Source: Adiantum capillus-veneris
Taxonomy: Eukaryota > Streptophyta > Polypodiopsida > Polypodiales > Pteridaceae
Assembly: GCA_014529385.2 (NCBI GenBank)
Contig: CM043963.1
Location: forward strand, 97,902,912-97,966,911
Reading direction: 5' to 3'
DNA: 64,000 bases
Made by a program: the position numbers and the translations under genes. The notes below the pieces were generated by a model. It saw only the letters and a program-made list of their open reading frames with translations, did not search any database and had not been told where the DNA came from. Positions 1-11,259 of the stretch are shown here, one piece after another; position 1 is the stretch's first letter, and each line of letters begins with the position of its first letter.

Positions 1-23
1 TGTTATGTTGTCTCTGATGGCTC

Positions 24-1100
24 TTGGTTGCGATAGTGATTGTCTATGTGGACTATCTCATTTTCAAAGGTTCTTGGACCAACAGGATCAAGTTGATCAT
101 GAAAGCTATGGAGACGTGTTTCGAGATGACTGATCTTGGGCTTCTTCACTATTTTCTTGGATTCCAGATTTTCCTGACACCAGACGGCATCTTCTTTTCT
201 CAGCGGAAGTATGCAAATGCTATCCTAGAGAGATTCCAGATGAAAGGCTGCAGACCGATTGGCACTCCTCTTGAGCCCGGAGAGAACGTATCGCTTCACG
301 ATCCTTCCCCACGAATTGACTTGGAGCAGTATAGGAATGTCGTTGGCTGCCTCGAATGGCTGACTTATTCCCGACCAAACATTTGTTACACAGTTTCTGT
401 CCTCAGTTCCTTCAACACCCGACCTCGTCAGTGACATTGGTTGTGTGCCCAGCGTACTTTGCGGTACATCAGTGGCACCTTGGACCATGGTGTGTTCTAT
501 GGTCGCTCCAAGGGTTGCACCTTACTTGGTTGGTGCGATTCAGATTGGGCAGGAAATCCAAATAGTCGACGCTCTACTACAGTAGTAGTTTCACACTCGA
601 CTCGGGACCAATTTCATGGAGCAGTAAGCGGCAACCCACCATGGCGCTATCTTCTACAGTGGCAGAGTACAGAGTAGCTTGCTATGCTGCTTGTGAGGCC
701 ATACGGCTACGGAGATTACTGGGAAAGCTGTGTTTTCCCCAGACTACTGTGACTCGTCTTTTGTGCGACAATCAGAGTTGCATTGCTATTGCCAAGAACC
801 CTATCTTTCACGCTGGAGCCTCGTACAAAGCACATTGAGGTGCAGTACCATTATGTTCGGGAGCGGATTTTGGTTGGAGATCTTCATTTGGAGTATGTTC
901 CTACAACGGACAATGCAACAAACATCTTCACGAAGGTTGTACCTCAGCAGACTTTGGCTTCTCACCTTCGACTCCTCTGTGTTGTCTCAGCATCCGGTGC
1001 TTGTTACACCATCGTTGCTTCGCCATTTTGTACGGCTAGTGACTGTCCCGGGTTGGCCACCCGTTGCACATCATGTAGATTGCATGGGCGGACACTTTAG
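24..1100 (+). pseudogene. Ty1/copia reverse transcriptase C-terminus plus RNase H, frameshifted
   Basis: Fragment of a copia pol gene entering from the left window edge. The first 136 codons read as the RT palm and thumb, with the conserved stretch LGLLHYFLGFQI and later VVGCLEWLTYSRPNI. The catalytic YVDD box reads YVDY, so the second catalytic aspartate is lost. A stop near 432 and frame changes near 430, 600 and 830 separate this from RNase H pieces: WCDSDWAGNPNSRRSTT (about 530-580), a SSTVAEYR relic of the SSTEAEY box (about 650), LLCDNQSCIAIAKNPIF (about 760-820) and the C-terminal TNIFTKV region (about 915). Clearly a dead copy. RT and RNase H would normally make cDNA in the cytoplasmic particle. 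Assignment to copia is secure; the clade is not resolved. Confidence 0.9.
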
Positions 1101-2352
<1,252 letters not shown>

Positions 2353-2550
2353 TTTTTATGTAATTGATTTGTCATATGATGTCCTCTGATTTCATGTGCA
2401 GTGATGTGATTGTCATCTTTGTACAAGTGCTAGATGTGTCGTGTCTAGTGCGTCGGTACTTAGAGTCGGTGTCTGCTGAAATGGTTTATGGCCTTTGTCT
2501 GTTTTGCAGGCGTAATCGAGGGCGATTACAATTCTTTCAAGACAGGGGTA
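2353..2550 (+). mobile_element. 3' internal end of a B-family gypsy element with polypurine tract
   Basis: It matches the segment just upstream of the element B 3' LTR (about 27230-27360): both contain the track ATGGTTTATGGC, GTTTTGCAGGCGTAATCG and CGATTACAAT, followed by a purine-rich tract (here near 2539-2550) and the LTR start TGTCACAAA. The rest of the internal region is missing; the break lies at the LINE border. Confidence 0.75.
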
Positions 2551-3088
2551 TGTCACAAACTGATGACGTGGCATGACCACTTAATAAGTTGCTTCCGAGG
2601 GGCCAAAAAGACACCTAGGCAAGCGAAGTACCTATTGACGTGGCTGTTGTATGGACGGCCGCGATTTGCGCTAACTGTTGTACGGATGGCCGCAAAACAC
2701 GTTGACTACTTACATGGCAGATCCGTATGGAATTTCCCCTTTTGGCGCTACTGGCCATTACTGGCAACTTTTGGATCATGACGTTTTTGAGTTTACATGC
2801 TTTTGGAGCTCTGCTTTTGGCATCCCTTGTAACAATAAATAAATCCCGAGGGTCTCACTTCTCAGAGCATTTGGACGCAGAGTCTAAGAGTGAGCACCCA
2901 CGGGAGTTGTACTTTGCACAAAGATTAATATAAAAGAAATACTGAAAGGGGCGCCAGTCTTTGGGGCCAATCTCTCTTGGCATGGAACAACACTAGGCCG
3001 TGTCGACTCTTGAATTGTGAAGTGTTTTGAAGTGAATCTCTTTTGTGTCGCGACAAAATCTAAACTTGGGGTGTCCAACTTTGTTACA
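2551..3088 (+). mobile_element. 3' LTR of B-family gypsy (diverged copy)
   Basis: Begins TGTCACAAAC and ends TTTGTTACA, giving TGT...ACA ends. It shares with the element B LTRs the opening TGATGACGTGGC, the track GGAGCTCTGCTTTTGGCATCCCTTG (in pieces), and the module AAAGAAATACTGAAAGGGG at about 2933-2960. No matching 5' LTR is in the window. Confidence 0.8.
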
Positions 3089-4080
3089 CCTCCCTTCCAG
3101 TACTCCCTTGATGCACCATCATTGTCTCTTACATGGGTCAAGATTACTAGACTCATTCGCCAGGACCTGACCCAGTTGGACACCAAGAGGACATGGATAG
3201 AGCCGACACACGAGTCAGGCACGAAGATGGCTTTCTATAGAGAGCATCTTCTTCAACTCACAGGGGATGGGTTTGTGATTCATCCCAGCTATATGGCTAC
3301 ACATCTATCTCATGGGTTACGTTGCATTGGTCAGATACTGACATCTTCACACCAGCTTGAGATTGAGACTGAGAGATTCAAAGGGATACCAGGAGCTAGC
3401 AGGATATGTCGCCTATGCCATATAGAGCCCGAGTCGGAGACACATTATATATGTCAAGGCATAGTGTATTACGAGATACGGGGTCGCTTCCACTGTCTAT
3501 TTAGAGAAGGCTTCGGACTCTTCTCGAGAGTCATGAGCTATCACGACCAGAGATGTGTTGGCCTGTATCTACTTGAGTTACACAGACACAGAGATAAATC
3601 ATAATTTATTGAGGAGATTTGGAGAGAGACAATCTCAGAGACAGATTACTGATTTCTTCACACCAAACACTGGACACATAGAGGAACAGCCACCACTACA
3701 AAGCTCAGCTCATACTCATACCTTCGGTACTCTCATTGACCGAGCATTGGAACTACGGAGATCGAGACGCCCACGACTGAGGAGAGGAGCTTCACAGCAT
3801 CAACGGAGACTACAACAGAGGATTCGAGCCATACTATCTCACCATCCGGAGTACAGATGAGGATGGATCCATCATCCGTTGTATCTCTCTCTTGTATTGG
3901 GCACCCATTGTATCAATGATCACACATACCCCACACAGTTCGAGCTAGTAGCACTTCTAGATTCATTTCAGTATTTCTTTTTTTGTACTTGGACACGATA
4001 CTAGATTCACAAGTTTGTAACGAATTGGTCTCATAGGTCATTTTGGCCTTTTGAAGACGTTAATATATCATTTCATTTCT
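3089..4080 (+). pseudogene. LINE 3' end (post-RT cysteine region), copy 1
   Basis: The reading frame through 3604 contains RFKGIPGASRICRLC, then HIEPESETHYICQGIVYYEIR, a C-X2-C...E..H....C arrangement seen at the extreme C-terminus of many LINE reverse transcriptases. A frameshift near 3600 leads to a second frame with RQITDFFTPN that ends near 3857. The 3' untranslated region runs to 4080 and carries a small hairpin (4035-4049, stem AGGTCA/TGGCCT) about 30 bp before a short (TC)n tail (4079-4093). The 5' boundary is at the preceding LTR. Lineage within LINEs not determined. Confidence 0.7.
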
Positions 4081-4093
4081 CTCTCTCTCTCTA

Positions 4094-4706
4094 ATGGGGA
4101 GAGATAGAGTCCCACAGACACTTTATTGGGGTGAGATAGAGAGAGACAGTCCCAAAGACAGATTACAGATTTCTTTTCACTAGATATGGGACAGCCAGAG
4201 AAGCGGCCATCACTGCAGAGCTCGGCCCACAGTCATTCGACGGTGACCCATAGTTACCAGAAACGGGAAATTGGAACGGGGAACAGGAACGGCAACATGC
4301 ATGAAATGCCATTCCCTGTTTTGGATACTCACGTTTGAAACACGGAACGGAAATTGGGATGGGAAAGGGGACCGAGGACTTGAAAATGGCCATTCCCTAT
4401 AACTGTGATTTAATTTCGACCACTAGCAGCACTCTCATCGACCGAGCACTGGAGCTACGAAGATCCAGACGGCCACAATTGAGGAGAGGGGCTACACAAC
4501 ATCGACGGAGACTATAGCAGAGGATTCGAGCTATACTCTCTCAACATCCAGAGATGAGGATGGATTCTAGTAGTAGTATCTTTGTTCTAGTTCTTTCCTT
4601 TGTACCCAAATATAGTATTAGATTGAATATTTTGTAACAGATTGGTCTCATAGGTCATTTTGGCCTTTTAAGACGTTAATATAACATTTCATTTCTACGT
4701 TAACAT

Positions 4707-4709
<3 letters not shown>
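4094..4709 (+). pseudogene. LINE 3' end, copy 2 of the same family
   Basis: From about 4420 to 4709 this repeats the last part of the preceding LINE: the frame IDRALELRRSRRPQLRRGA (compare IDRALELRRSRRPRLRRGA in copy 1), the same untranslated region with the hairpin (4652-4666), then a (TC)n array. Just before the tail the motif ACGTTAA-ATAAC occurs twice, an end duplication. The left part (4094-4420) is related but rearranged. Confidence 0.65.

Positions 4710-4801
<92 letters not shown>
4710..4801. repeat. (CT)n microsatellite
   Basis: About 46 units. It lies between the end of the LINE copy and a 47-bp LTR terminus, so it could be the LINE tail, part of the LTR, or both fused. Confidence 0.97.
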
Positions 4802-4805
<4 letters not shown>

Positions 4806-4861
4806 CGAACGTTCTGCTTCAAACGCTTCCGCATCGTCAACTCTGACATGGTATCAGAGCC
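4802..4861 (+). mobile_element. LTR terminus and tRNA-iMet-type primer binding site
   Basis: The stretch ending CTCTGACA at 4848 is followed directly by TGGTATCAGAGCC (4849-4861), the usual plant initiator-Met primer binding site. The upstream LTR is unrecognisable beyond the (CT)n array. Confidence 0.75.
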
Positions 4862-5333
4862 TTGGTGGAGAAACTGCGTCGTTGAGAAGCTCTGAAGATC
4901 CCCCCCCCCCCTCCCTTGCCGGCGGCGCCATCCACTTCCCCGTTTGCAACCAACGTTAGTATGATTGGCATAAGCTATTATAGCCAAGGAGGTTGTTCCT
5001 CCACAAACGTTGCCTATCAAAGCCCACTTCCCCTTTGCACCCTGCGTTTTAAAACGTTGGTGGCAGTGGGCGTTTTGCTCATCTCCCTCGCTGCCCTCCC
5101 TTCATCCCGTTGATCCAGTGCGCCATCCACTTCCCCTTTGCAACCGACGTTAGTATGATTGGCATAAGCTATTATGGCCCGGGGAGGTTGTTCCTCCACA
5201 TATCAAATGTTGCCTATCAGAGCCCACTTCCCCTATGCACCCTGCGTTTTAAAATGTTGGTGGCAGTGGGCGTTTTGCTCATCTCCCTCGCTGCCCTCCC
5301 TTCATCGCAAGTAGCGTCCTCCCTCCCCTAGCG
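4862..5333 (+). repeat. Leader or internal sequence with a 195-bp tandem duplication
   Basis: Downstream of the PBS a unit beginning CGCCATCCACTTCCCC at 4926 recurs at 5121, giving two copies about 195 bp apart. Each keeps the inverted repeat GGAGG-TTGTT-CCTCC; copy 1 has the perfect palindrome CGTTTTAAAACG, mutated by one base in copy 2. Short similar frames occur in both units, but no known protein is seen. Confidence 0.8.
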
Positions 5334-5849
5334 TGCGTTTCGAAACGCAGCCCTTGACGGCGACACCTTGGCCCTCTTGTCGGCGACCCCAAAGTTCCCT
5401 CCTTCCCCTGGGCTTGAGTACAACTTAATTAATAACCAAAGCGGGCCGTTAACGGCACCATCACTTCGATGAACTGAAACCTAAGGAGTTTAAGCTCCTT
5501 ACGAAAATTAAGCAGGCCGTTAAACGAAACGATGACATATCAACAAGATTAACAAACTTTAAGCTGATAATGATGATGATTGGATTAACTGAGAAAAAGA
5601 GGGCCGAGGAGGGTAACAATGCGATCACTCTCTTTGTTCTCCTCTGATGCTCTTCAATCTGCATTAATTGCCGAAAAACTCTCCTCTCGCTGCCTTCTTT
5701 ATGTCCCTCCAATGCCGAGAGAGAATAAGAACAAAGTTTAGCCCTTCTTCCGCTTTCTTACATGCTTTAGTATCCTTCTTGAAGCTCGTAATGCCCTTAA
5801 GACCATCCTTAATGCTACCCGATGCAAAGAGTTCAAATTATGCGGCTTG
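5334..5849. other. Unrecognised segment with a 16-bp palindrome and an uninterrupted frame
   Basis: A perfect palindrome TGCGTTTCGAAACGCA lies at 5334-5349. From 5461 to about 5647 the plus strand reads without a stop as a lysine-rich, helical-looking peptide beginning FDELKPKEFKLLTKIKQAV. It lacks an ATG at its start and I do not recognise it. It may be captured host coding sequence in a non-autonomous element, but that is a guess. Confidence 0.3.
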
Positions 5850-7199
5850 TGAAACCGGCCCGTAGGGCGGTAGACTTTACTTTAGACTTAAGGACACAGA
5901 TAAACTTTGCAAATAAAAACATGTAACCGGAATTGACACTTCAAACACACACGGCTTGGAAGCAAAAGCGCTACCAAGCAGACACCGACACATGTTGACC
6001 CCAAAGATTGGCGCCTCTTTCGGTATTTCTTTATTCTTAATGCAAAGAAACGATCCCATCACTTTCACCTAACTCCCACAAAGCTGTCCGGACCTGTCCA
6101 TGGCTGTAATTGCAGGTTTCTGACCCAATTTCGCCAACATATCAGCGCAAAATCCCTGTATGTCAAAAGTACACGTCTAGGACGCTTTTCCCTGCATTCT
6201 GGAAGCTTTACGGTGAGCTGCAGGTCAATTTCAGCGTGCTGTAATTTTCTGTTTTGCCACTGTTAGGTGCCTACAGCGTTGTACACGCATCCCAAGGCCT
6301 TTCCGAGGCTCCTCTGGCGATTCCCTGCACTTTCGGTGTGAAACCCTAAACCTGCAAAAAAAACACAGCAGGCTCTAATTCTCTGTTTTGGACCGTTTCG
6401 AGCCGAGAGAACACATCTACGCGTGTCTCAGATGCTTCCGCACGCAATAATACAGTTCCCCTTTGAATCGGACGAGTTTTAGCGCAAGAAAACTCTCCAA
6501 TTTCGCAATCCTTCGCAATGGAACTATGCGTACCTGTGGGAAATTAGCAATTAGCTAATCCGGTTCTTGTTGCCTTGGCAAACGAGCATAAACCCTCACA
6601 ACTGTACATGATCAACTGAGTAGCCCAGCTAGTGGGGCATTACCATATGTATCAAAGGGGAGAGACAGATACGCAAGAGCAAGTCATCGCGTTGCATGAG
6701 ACAAGGGAGAAGGCAAGCTTTCCATTAAAGCTGTGATCACCTGCACCCACTACTCTCCCACATATTGTAAAGCACAATGAGCTGCAAATCAGCCTCCTCT
6801 CTAAAATTGGGCACCCCCTCTTTTGCCTGAAAGTGGCGAATTGCTGCAGAACCGTCGTGTGTCCAGTTTGCCTCTATAGAGTTAATTCCTAGTACCCACC
6901 GACTTATAAGTGTAGCGAGGGGGCCTAAATGACTCTAAACTGAGCCTAGACACCCTTTTACTGCTTGGATTCCAGTGCCAGTCGGCCCGACCAACTCGTG
7001 GTGACAAGGCCTTCCCGTCTGCGGGTGAAACTCTTGGCCATCGTCGTTTCACACTTGCCACACTATGTCCGGCCATTTGTGACTTCAAAAAGGGGGTCTC
7101 AAAAATTAAATAAAAATCATCGAAAAGAAACCAACAACTAAGGTTAGCAGTTGCCACGTCCTCGTGACAAAAATTAGCAGTTGCCACATCCTCGTGACA
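5850..7199 (-). mobile_element. 3' LTR of element A (gypsy, minus strand)
   Basis: On the plus strand it runs TGAAACCGGCC...CTCGTGACA, so the sense LTR is TGTCACGAGG...GGCCGGTTTCA. Sequence to its right reads on the minus strand as the purine tract AAGAGGGGGGTA directly before TGTCAC, marking it as the 3' LTR of a minus-strand element. The A-type module (sense AATACCGAAAG) is at about 6000-6040. A homologous LTR with target site duplication is at 17445-19157 and another at 24196-25662. The last 30 bp at the right end are duplicated in imperfect form. Confidence 0.85.
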
Positions 7200-8370
7200 T
7201 ACCCCCCTCTTGAAATCGCAAATGTCATCGATTGCATGCTATATATACATGCCATTGATGATCTTGTGTTGTTAGCACGCTTTTATCATTGCATGTACCC
7301 ACAAGAAAGGTCATAACACATAGATACAAATGACTTAAAGAGACCTTCATACTTTTGTCATTTCCATCTATAATAAAAGTGAGCATAATACCTTTAACAC
7401 TTGAAGAGCAATGCACACTTCTATTGCACCGAATCCGTATGTACATTTGATGTGCTAGCTCCATCATTACCCCTCCTTCGAACACGTTGGGTTGGGACAT
7501 ACGTAGGCTATAACCCAAAGGCCTCAAGGTAAAGCTGCAATACATTTGGTGACATTGACAGTTCATGCTCTTCCATCCACTTTGCATCCATAGGTGGATA
7601 GTTCTTGAACTTCACCAAATAGCGTCTTGCAACCTGTCCCTTAACTTTTCTTTCTTTATGTGTCAAAGTCTGCTCAGGAACCAAGATCTCATCAAGTTCA
7701 TCGACGTCTGGCTGATCCTCCTGTGGGATATCTTCTGGCACATCACCCACAAAGGGACTTAGAAGACTCACGTGAAACGCATTATGAATCGTCCAAGTGT
7801 CGGGCAATTTCAGCCCATAGTAACCCATGTTGGGCTTCAGAATTAACCCTTCCTTGCCCTTTATCTTCTTTAACCTTGCCTTTTCAAACCGTAAAAGTAC
7901 CCAATCACCAGGTGAAAACAGTAATTCACGACGGTGACAATCAGCAGCCCTTTTCTGCTTTGCCTGAGTCTTCTCCAAGGCAAGCTCAATCTTCTTATAC
8001 ATTTTATCCATGTTCTCAACATATCGATCTGTCTCAAGGATCTTGTCCTTTGTATGCAAAATGGGAGGAACATTTTTGCCACCTTCAACAATCTCAAAAA
8101 GTGCCTTGCTTGTGGACGAATGAGTCGTATTGTTGTACGCATACTCAAGCATAGCCAAATACTATTCCCACTTGTCCTTATTATCTGACACATAACATTT
8201 CAGCAGATCCAAGACAGTAGAATTAGCCTCTTCTGACTGTCCATCAGTTTGTGGATGAAATGAAGACGAGAACTTGAGTGTAGTGTCCATGTTCTCAAAC
8301 AATCCTCTCACAAAAAAACTCGTCATGCGAGAATCACGATCACTGACAATCGACTGTGGCATACCATGGT
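7200..8370 (-). pseudogene. Element A integrase C-terminal half with chromodomain
   Basis: Two minus-strand frames (8362-8162 and 8158-7508). The first carries SIVSDRDSRMTS and SSSFHPQTDGQSEEAN, the second catalytic Asp and Glu region of the gypsy integrase. The second carries LEYAYNNTTHSST, the GPY-like C-terminal module with GDWVLLRFEKARLKK, and LPDTWTIHNAFHVSLL. At about residues 170-200 lies a chromodomain-like RRYLVKFKNYPPMDAKWMEE, which is diagnostic of chromoviruses and in that group helps target insertion to chromatin. A stop (about 8161) separates the frames. The gene is cut at 8370/13949 by element C; both sides join cleanly when one copy of the duplication atggt is removed. Confidence 0.9.
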
Positions 8371-9449
8371 TGTAAGGTGCAGCGGAATGAATGTTGAACT
8401 TTGCTCAAGATGAGTGCTCCGAACTGTGCTCAAGATTCCTTTTGTTCTTATGGAAGGGAGAGCCTTCCGTTCTTAGTGAGAGAGTACAACGAACACAAAC
8501 AAAGTGAATGGACACTGTGCGTGAAAGTGCATGAGACAGAGATAGAGAGAGAAGAGAATACGACACCAGAGACGTTGTAAAACCCTCCTTCGAAGGCCCC
8601 ACTCTCCTTGGCGAGAGTGGTCTACTATTGATTGCACAAACTGGTACAAAGTGGATGAAGGAGAATTGATGCAAGTCTAGGCTATGTCGATGTCGACGAC
8701 GGGGATGACGAGACCGACTCTATGGCTGAAAAACTCCGTACTTGCTCTGCTGCCCAAAAACGCCAGAAGGCTGAAATCTGATGAAGCCAAAAACGCTGGT
8801 TTAGGCTGAGATCTGCTGGCTGAAAACGCTGTTATAGGCAGCCAAAAAACTCTGATTGCTGTTGTTGAAAAACGCTGGCTTTGCTTGTCAAAAACGCTGG
8901 TCCATGCTGTGGGGTATGGCGATGCTACTAAGTGCTGAAAACGCTAGGGTGTTGGATTTGTGGGGATGAAGCTTTGCTGAAAAACGCCAGGGAGATGGGG
9001 GTCTTGCTTGGAGGAAAAACGCCACCAAGAGGGAAATGGTCTTGCTTGAGAGAGAGGGGGGGAACCTGCTACCCTTGGCCTGTGTTCTCCTTGCTCTTCT
9101 GCCAATTAGTGCTAGCGCTAGGTTTTTATTTATACAAACTTAGCAAAATTGCCCTACCTACTTACCAACAAAAGTCACTTAAAATAATAAGTGAAAAATG
9201 TCAAAATTAGGGAAAATAGGTCTATGCACTGTAAAAATGCTCCTGATGGGTTCTAATGGAAATCTAATGATCATGCTGTGTGCAACCAGAGGATATGCAT
9301 CTAATCTAAGTGCCTGGACATGCACGGTCTGCGAACAGACTCACAAAAGTGCCAGATCACTTCCTATTCTAAACTGATTTGACTGAACTGAACCCTAATC
9401 ATGCTGTAGCTTGTCCACGGACACATAGGGTTGGATGTGTCATGTGACA
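8371..9449 (-). repeat. 3' LTR of element C
   Basis: Plus-strand ends TGTAAGGTGC...CATGTGACA. Contains at least eight spaced copies of AAAACGC followed by C or T between about 8755 and 9020, at irregular intervals. The open frame inside it (from 8932) is present in both LTRs but matches no known protein and is treated as chance. Confidence 0.93.
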
Positions 9450-9620
9450 TCCCCTCCTTTTCGAAGTGAGGTACTGGTACCGCACTGTATGGCGTCGAGG
9501 AAGATCGCCAATAGCATCCGGAATCCTGGAATGGACTCTTCGCCCGCCCACTCTGATGTGTGGGTCGTGCGGTACTTGAACTTCATAAAGGTCTGCAACG
9601 CTTGCTTCTTTGGGCCGCGC
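9450..9620 (-). pseudogene. Chromodomain-like remnant of element C
   Basis: Immediately inside the 3' LTR the minus strand reads QTFMKFKYRTTHTSEWAGEE, which lines up with the chromodomain of element A (LVKFKNYPPMDAKWMEE). This suggests element C descends from a full chromovirus whose RT-RNase H-integrase core was deleted. The similarity is short and judged by eye. Confidence 0.45.
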
Positions 9621-10432
9621 CGAAAGCGACAAAGTCTTCTCAGGCTCCTTCGATGCGTCGACTTCGTCTAGAGTCATGCTTCTTCCGTCTTCAAGAATCT
9701 CTACGGCTGAAAATTCCTGAAACCACTTCCAACACAAAAACATGAACATACACATTCGATGTACAGTGAGTGGAAAAAATCTTGTCTTCCTCAAAGACTG
9801 TGCATGCAATGTAGATGAACAAAGAGATGGAGTGCTAACCCGTTCACCACACACACGCAAACAATGAGATTGAATCTTGTCTTGTTGATCTAAATCAATC
9901 AATTGTGGCAACTCACAACGGAAATGCCCATGCTTGGTGCTCATACTTTCTTGTGCTCGTTCTACAAATGTGTTATGCCAAGGAAGAGACATGGAATGTG
10001 ACTTCCTTGAATGCATACTTTTCAGCTTTTCACGAACAATCCGCATGCATTCGTGCTCATTCATGAGTGAACGTGCTCAATGTACAATATGTCATCCTAG
10101 GAAAAGGGATCACATAAAGACGCTGACTAAAATACAGGAAACAATCACGAATGAAACAGTCGAACAATGCGTACTGACAAATCAATCGAACACATAGTAC
10201 TTCCTGTAAAGGGTCTTTGGACCTAGGCTCGAGAGCCAAGATCGGTTCTTCCTGATTGACCGAATCTACAATGAGGTTAGCTTCACTAGAGAAAGTATCA
10301 ACTAGCACATCATCCTTGCGAACAATCACAACATCTTTATCTTGCAAATCATTATGTTCGTGAGAAATCACATCTGGATCATCATGCAAATCATCATGCT
10401 TGTCTTTCAAATCATCATGCAAATCCTGTGTG
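9621..10432 (-). other. Undefined internal stretch of element C
   Basis: Follows the protease. One frame (10617-10057) is rich in Asp, His and Lys with an irregular HDDL(H/K)D repeat (DNA near 10340-10440, repeated AAATCATCATGC). No RT, RNase H or integrase motif was found on either strand. Confidence 0.5.
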
Positions 10433-10938
10433 TCATGCTTTGAAGAAGACGAGACCAAGAGAGTCCTTCTCTTGAATCCGCTCAATCTTCGCCTGCACAT
10501 TAGCAATGAGAGATGGAGAATGAACAACTTGCTCTCCACGAATGACAATGGGAGAGTCACTTTTGGCATTGAAAGTAAACGTATTTTCCGCCCAATCAAT
10601 GAGAGGGTTATGCTCACGAAACCATTGAATGCCCAAAATCATATCACATCTTGAGAGAGGAGAGACAAAAAAATTCTACAGAAAGCAGCTTGTTGAATTG
10701 TAAACAACACATTAAGGCACTCTTTCGTGATGAGAGAGCCCATACGGGGAGCGAAACCAAAGACCTCGAGAGGAGATTTCTGACTAGCCTCTAGGCGGGC
10801 TCTCTCAACAAGAGAGGGACTGATCACATCATGCATACTGCCTGGGTCAAACAATATGACAAAACGCTGCCCCGTCATATGACCATAACATTTAATGAGA
10901 GACTCATCAATGGGAGGGTCAGGAGAAACTTGGGGCAC
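10433..10938 (-). pseudogene. Element C retropepsin-like protease
   Basis: The frame 10938-10639 has FVILFDPGSMHDVIS, where the active-site triplet is D-P-G rather than D-[ST]-G. After a one-base frame change it continues as MILGIQWFREHNPLIDW, the post-flap ILG(I/M)PWL region of Ty3/gypsy proteases, through IERIQEKDSLGLV. In such elements the enzyme dimerises and cuts Gag-Pol inside the particle. Whether the proline variant is active cannot be judged. Protease is the last recognisable catalytic domain in element C. Confidence 0.7.
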
Positions 10939-11021
10939 AGTGTGTTGTCATTTATTGCATTGACAGAGGAAGTGGATTCTTTAGATTCATTAGAGTCAAG
11001 CTTAGGACATGTTCTTTTTAT

Positions 11022-11100
11022 GTGACCCTTAATGTGACAATGAAAACAACGACCTTCCTTAGAATTAAGTGCTTTGCTCTTCCGACGTGATGTATCCTCC
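11022..11100 (-). pseudogene. Element C Gag CCHC zinc knuckle
   Basis: The minus strand around 11030-11055 translates to GRCFHCHIKGHIKRTC, a C-X2-C-X4-H-X4-C nucleocapsid knuckle. It lies between the capsid-like Gag region and the protease, as expected in Ty3/gypsy. Confidence 0.7.
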
Positions 11101-11259
11101 TAAAATTCCTTGTGCTACCTTTTCATCTGGAGTGAGCTTAGGTTTAGCAATTGTGTTAACCTTACCCTTAAGTTCATTTTGACAGTTCTTTTCTGAGAGA
11201 CTATTGGAAGATTGGTTAGAAGAGTTACCTTTCTTACCATTCTTACCGTTCTGAGGGTT

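Noticed and set aside
8932-9210. ORF in the element C LTR, also present at 13430-13672
   Set aside because: It is conserved only because the two LTRs are copies of each other; it overlaps the AAAACGC motif region, and no known domain is seen.
9399-10064. 221-codon minus frame in element C
   Set aside because: Runs through the chromodomain remnant in a different frame and into the LTR; composition is not domain-like.
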